Shown piece by piece: positions 13,894 to 16,649 of a DNA stretch of 16,649 nucleotides. This DNA comes from Kiritimatiellales bacterium (GTDB taxonomy: Bacteria; Verrucomicrobiota; Kiritimatiellia; Kiritimatiellales; Pontiellaceae), in NCBI GenBank assembly GCA_030630445.1, contig DAOVNC010000022.1, positions 1 through 16,649 on the forward strand, given 5' to 3'. Every line of letters begins with the position of its first letter. The stretch's first letter is position 1. The notes under the pieces were generated by a model. The model had not been told where the DNA came from and searched no databases. It was given only the letters and a program-made list of their open reading frames with translations. Made by a program: the position numbers and the translations under genes.

Positions 13894-13962
13894 GGCCATA
13901 ATCCGACCGACACAATGAACCGGTCTGGTTGGGCTTGCCCACCAGACCGTGTTTATATGGCC
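13894..13962 (+). terminator. Nested hairpin between the aminotransferase and dehydrogenase genes
   Basis: GGCCATA (13894-13900) pairs with TATGGCC (13956-13962), and inside it a 9-base perfect stem (13921-13929 with 13941-13949) is extended by GGG/CCC pairs across a one-base bulge. This is a stable structure in the 108-base intergenic gap. No U tract follows, so it may be an attenuator or RNA-processing or stability element in the operon rather than a full stop. Confidence 0.5.
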
Positions 13963-13998
13963 AAGTAAGAAATGGACTGAACAGAGGAGAGATAGAGC

Positions 13999-15069
13999 AT
14001 GAGTAACCCTTATAAAGTAATGGTAGTTGGAATGGGCAAGCGCGGAAAGCACCATGCCAATACCTTCCACGCCAATGATCGATTTGAAGTCGTCGGAATC
14101 TGCGACCTGGACGAAGCCGTTCTTGCGGATGCCGCCACCCAGTGCGGAAATCCCAAAACCGGCAGCGATGCCGCGGCTCTGGCCGCCGAAGTCAAACCCG
14201 ATATTTTTTGTTTTTGCACCCACCCTGTTTTGCGCAAACCACTGATTCAAATAGGAATCGACAGCGGGGCCAAGTTGATTGCCTTCGAAAAGCCGGTGGC
14301 TCCCTCCAGCGCCGAAGCAATAGAGATCAAGGCCATGCTGGATGCGGCGGGCGTCAAGGCCGTGGTGAGCCATCAGCACCGCTATGGAGCACACTACCGC
14401 AAGGTGAAAGAGATTGCCGCGAGTGGTGCGCTTGGACGGGTTCACACGATTACGGCATCGGCCACCGGTTGGATGCTACACATGATGACGCACATGCTCG
14501 ACTACATGCGCTGGTATAATGGCGAAGAAGCTGCCGAGTGGGTTATGGCGCAAGCCGCCGGACGGGGCAAATTGGACGATAAAATGCATCCTTCGCCCGA
14601 CTACATCCAAGGCGTGGTTCAATATGCCAACGGCGTGCGCGGGATTGTTGAAGTCGGTGCAGGCGCTCCCGACCAGCCCGAGGTGGGCAAATGGTGGGGC
14701 AAGAACCGTATCTGTGTTCAAGGCACCGAAGGGTTTGCAGAAGTGCTCACGAATGGCGGATGGCGTTCCGTAACCAAAGACGGTGTGCAATCCGGCGAAG
14801 GCGTGATGGACTACAACATCGACATGCCTCCCTACATCGACGAAATGGCAACATGGCTCGACGGTGGTGCAGAGCACCAGTGCAGCTTCGACCAGGCCTA
14901 CGACGGATTCATGACCATGGCGGCCATGATGCGTTCCGTCGTGGAAGGTGGGCAGGTTGCGCTTCCGCTGACCGAAGGAAAGGACGAAACCCAGATGCTG
15001 ATCGACAATCTGGTCGATAAGCCCGTTCTGTTTGGTTCCGAACTACACAAAGCGGAATACGGAGCATAG
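13999..15069 (+). CDS. Gfo/Idh/MocA-family sugar dehydrogenase
   Basis: The 356-residue enzyme starts at ATG 13999 after AGAGGAG. Its NAD(P)-binding Rossmann fold begins VMVVGMGKRGKHHA (7-20; GxGxxG). The catalytic-region motif is FEKPVAPS (96-103) with the family E-K-P. The second motif is MLHMMTHMLDYMRWYNG (159-175), where His165 and Asp168 occupy the usual catalytic His/Asp places. The length is normal for the family (about 330-390). It oxidises or reduces a sugar or sugar phosphate, typically at C3. Its place between an aminotransferase and a NagB-like enzyme, three bases before the latter, suggests that it makes a keto sugar for the aminotransferase or processes its product. No signal peptide is visible, so it is cytoplasmic, in contrast to the GH109 enzyme downstream. 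Confidence 0.85.
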   Translation: MSNPYKVMVVGMGKRGKHHANTFHANDRFEVVGICDLDEAVLADAATQCGNPKTGSDAAALAAEVKPDIFCFCTHPVLRKPLIQIGIDSGAKLIAFEKPVAPSSAEAIEIKAMLDAAGVKAVVSHQHRYGAHYRKVKEIAASGALGRVHTITASATGWMLHMMTHMLDYMRWYNGEEAAEWVMAQAAGRGKLDDKMHPSPDYIQGVVQYANGVRGIVEVGAGAPDQPEVGKWWGKNRICVQGTEGFAEVLTNGGWRSVTKDGVQSGEGVMDYNIDMPPYIDEMATWLDGGAEHQCSFDQAYDGFMTMAAMMRSVVEGGQVALPLTEGKDETQMLIDNLVDKPVLFGSELHKAEYGA

Positions 15070-15072
15070 TTA

Positions 15073-15858
15073 ATGGAAGTCATTATCCGCCCAACTAAAT
15101 TCGATGCCGCCATGTTGGCGGCTCGTCTGCTTGCCGAGAAAATTCGAAAGAAACCGGCGTCGGTCATTGGCCTGGCGACGGGGCGCACGATGGAGTGCGT
15201 CTATCCCAAGTTGGTGGACTTTCATCGGAACGAGGGTTTGGACTTTTCATTGGTTCGAACCTTCAATCTCGATGAATATATCGGTTTGCCTCCCGAAGAT
15301 AAAAACTCCTATCGCCACTATATGAACCACCACCTGTTCGACCATGTGAACATCGACCTGCGGAATACCTTTCTGCCGGACGGCATGGCGGAAGATGTGG
15401 AACTGGCGTGTGCGCAGTATGAGGAAAAAATCCGGGAGGTGGGCGGAATTGATGTCCAGCTTTTGGGGATCGGGCGCTCCGGGCACATTGGCTTCAACGA
15501 ATCGCTTTCGGCGTTGAAGTCGCGAACCCGCGCCAAGGCGCTGACCCCCATTACGATCGAGGAAAACTCCACCCTTTTCGACAAGCCGGAGGATATGCCC
15601 AGACGGGCGATCACGATGGGGGTGGGCACCATTCTGGAGGCCAAATCGATTATCCTTTTGGTGACCGGCGATACCAAGGCGGATATTCTGGCGAAAGCGG
15701 TCGAAGGGCCGATCACCTCGATGGTGTCGGCCTCGGCCATTCAGCTTCATGAGCATTGCCATGTAATTTGCAGTGCCGATGCCGCCGAGCAACTGGAAGG
15801 TGCGGACTACTATAATTGGATCTTTGAAAACGAGCCGGAGTGGGAGTCCTATCGCTAA
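15073..15858 (+). CDS. NagB-like glucosamine-6-phosphate deaminase, with Ser in place of the usual catalytic Asp141
   Basis: The 261-residue protein matches glucosamine-6-phosphate isomerase/deaminase: VIGLATGRTM (31-40, phosphate loop), FNLDEYIGL (64-72, with Asp67/Glu68 equal to the catalytic Asp72 region of E. coli), SYRHYMNHHLFDHVNID (79-95), GIGRSGHIGFNES (132-144) and the C-terminal SASAIQLHEH lattice. In E. coli NagB the corresponding loop reads GxDGHIAFNE, with Asp141, His143 and Glu148. Here Asp141 is replaced by Ser136, while His138 and Glu143 remain. Similar GIGRTGHIGFNE variants occur, as I recall, in Bacteroidetes NagB domains fused to a PIG-L domain, so this may be a subfamily feature. 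It starts three bases after the dehydrogenase stop and would convert the hexosamine-6-phosphate to fructose-6-phosphate and ammonia. Confidence 0.85.
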   Translation: MEVIIRPTKFDAAMLAARLLAEKIRKKPASVIGLATGRTMECVYPKLVDFHRNEGLDFSLVRTFNLDEYIGLPPEDKNSYRHYMNHHLFDHVNIDLRNTFLPDGMAEDVELACAQYEEKIREVGGIDVQLLGIGRSGHIGFNESLSALKSRTRAKALTPITIEENSTLFDKPEDMPRRAITMGVGTILEAKSIILLVTGDTKADILAKAVEGPITSMVSASAIQLHEHCHVICSADAAEQLEGADYYNWIFENEPEWESYR

Positions 15859-15921
15859 TCCGGTAAAGGAAAATTTGAGAAGCAGCGAAACATCTAACCA
15901 TTAGGAAAAGGAGAACACATC

Positions 15922-16649
15922 ATGAACGTAAACAGGCAGGAGTTTATTACAGCAACCGCGTTGGCGGCCGGGGCTGTTTCGTTGGCAGGATGCAGTACCA
16001 CGAAAACGAGTGGAAACAGACAGAATATGTGCGGCTATGGTGCGCCATCGATGAAAAAGATCAAGGTCGGCATCATTGGCTTGGGCATGCGCGGCGGCGG
16101 CGCGGTCAACCGTCTCTCCAAAATCAAGGATGTCGAAATTGTGGCGCTTTGCGACCTGCGCGAAGAAAAGGTTGCGAATGCGCAAAAGACCCTGGCCAAG
16201 GCCGGTCGCAAGCCTGCGAAGGAATTTTCGGGGACCGAGGAGGCGTGGAAGAAACTGGTTGCACTCGACTTGGACCTGGTCTACGTCGTTACCCCGTGGC
16301 GCTGGCATGCGCCGATGTGCGTCTACGCTATGAAGAGCGGCAAGCACGCCTGCACCGAAGTGCCCGCAGCCGTAACGATCGAAGAGTGCTGGGAGCTGGT
16401 TGAGACTTCGGAAAAAACCGGCAAGCACTGCATGATGCTCGAAAACTGCTGCTACGACTTCTTCGAGATGCAGACCCTCAACATGGTGCGGCAGGGCGTC
16501 TTCGGCGAACTGACCCATGGAGAAGGTGCATATATCCATGCCTTGTGCGGATTGCTCGCAAACGAAAAAAATGGCTATCAGGACATGTGGCGCTTCAAGC
16601 AGAACAACACGAAGAACGGAAACCTCTATCCCACCCACGGATTGGGTCC
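15922..16649 (+). CDS. GH109-type NAD-dependent glycosidase (alpha-N-acetylgalactosaminidase family), lipoprotein, 3' end beyond window
   Basis: An ATG at 15922 follows AAAGGAGA (15907-15914). The signal region shows a Tat-like start NRQEFITATALAAGA (4-18) with Arg-Gln in place of the twin arginines, then lipobox LAGC with Cys24. The body is a Gfo/Idh/MocA fold: VGIIGLGMRGGGAV, then LCDLREEK. The GH109 features are TPWRWHAPM, TEVPAAVTIEECWEL in place of E-K-P, LENCCYDFFEMQTLNMVRQG, FGELTHGEGAYIHALCG, and NGNLYPTHGLG at the window edge. Members use NAD to oxidise C3 and cleave alpha-linked GalNAc residues. It would act outside the cytoplasm and supply the locus with amino sugar. The start follows NagB by 63 bases, so it is probably in the same transcription unit. 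It continues beyond 16649, about 240 residues are seen. Confidence 0.8.
   Translation, partial: MNVNRQEFITATALAAGAVSLAGCSTTKTSGNRQNMCGYGAPSMKKIKVGIIGLGMRGGGAVNRLSKIKDVEIVALCDLREEKVANAQKTLAKAGRKPAKEFSGTEEAWKKLVALDLDLVYVVTPWRWHAPMCVYAMKSGKHACTEVPAAVTIEECWELVETSEKTGKHCMMLENCCYDFFEMQTLNMVRQGVFGELTHGEGAYIHALCGLLANEKNGYQDMWRFKQNNTKNGNLYPTHGLG

Noticed and set aside
12781..14445. A 554-codon open frame on the minus strand across the aminotransferase and dehydrogenase genes
   Set aside because: It lies entirely opposite two well supported genes and their intergenic hairpin, carries no motif, and is the result of codon bias in GC-rich genes.

Overview
The window looks like a chromosomal segment of a Gram-negative bacterium of the PVC superphylum, most plausibly Kiritimatiellota/Verrucomicrobiota (Pontiella-like). 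The clues are a PEP-CTERM sorting tail, a secreted protein with an SHD1-like N-terminus, a relic of the Planctomycete/PVC-type ECF sigma factor family, and a locus with a GH109-type NAD-dependent glycosidase. The taxon is inferred from gene content, not from a marker gene.

Bases 1-9245 are an accessory, decaying region. Three copies of a terminus with the inner sequence GTCGGTTGAAAAGTGCA (one base different in one copy) end exactly at the same TG/CA boundary (119, 1777, 9185). Two of them carry a second internal GCACTTTT repeat, as IS21-family ends do. One cuts a PEP-CTERM gene, one lies just upstream of a secreted SHD1-like protein gene, and one cuts off the N-terminus of a rolling-circle-type replication initiator. 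Between them lie a coiled-coil HTH regulator, an ECF sigma factor relic with two single-base deletions, a membrane protein with a double zinc ribbon, and a mobile-element-like block. That block (4344-9184) holds an unknown protein, a degenerate primase-like protein, a 5'-truncated unknown gene, a complete AbiE type IV toxin-antitoxin pair with its own palindromic operator, another unknown protein, and the replication initiator. I read it as the remains of an integrated plasmid, phage or satellite that carried AbiE as its defence or stability cargo.

Bases 9464-16649 are a compact, intact metabolic locus. An AraC-family regulator is transcribed away from a co-directional set: ROK-family sugar kinase, PIG-L deacetylase, DegT/DnrJ-type PLP aminotransferase, Gfo/Idh/MocA dehydrogenase, NagB-like glucosamine-6-phosphate deaminase, and the start of a GH109-type lipoprotein (alpha-N-acetylgalactosaminidase family) that runs off the window. 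Two identical 11-base direct repeats 20 bases apart lie between the regulator and the kinase and are good candidates for the AraC operator. Together the genes suggest release, phosphorylation, deacetylation and deamination of an N-acetylated hexosamine, with an added dehydrogenase/aminotransferase pair that could move or install an amino group by a keto-sugar route. The pathway is inferred; each family assignment rests on motifs given in the entries.
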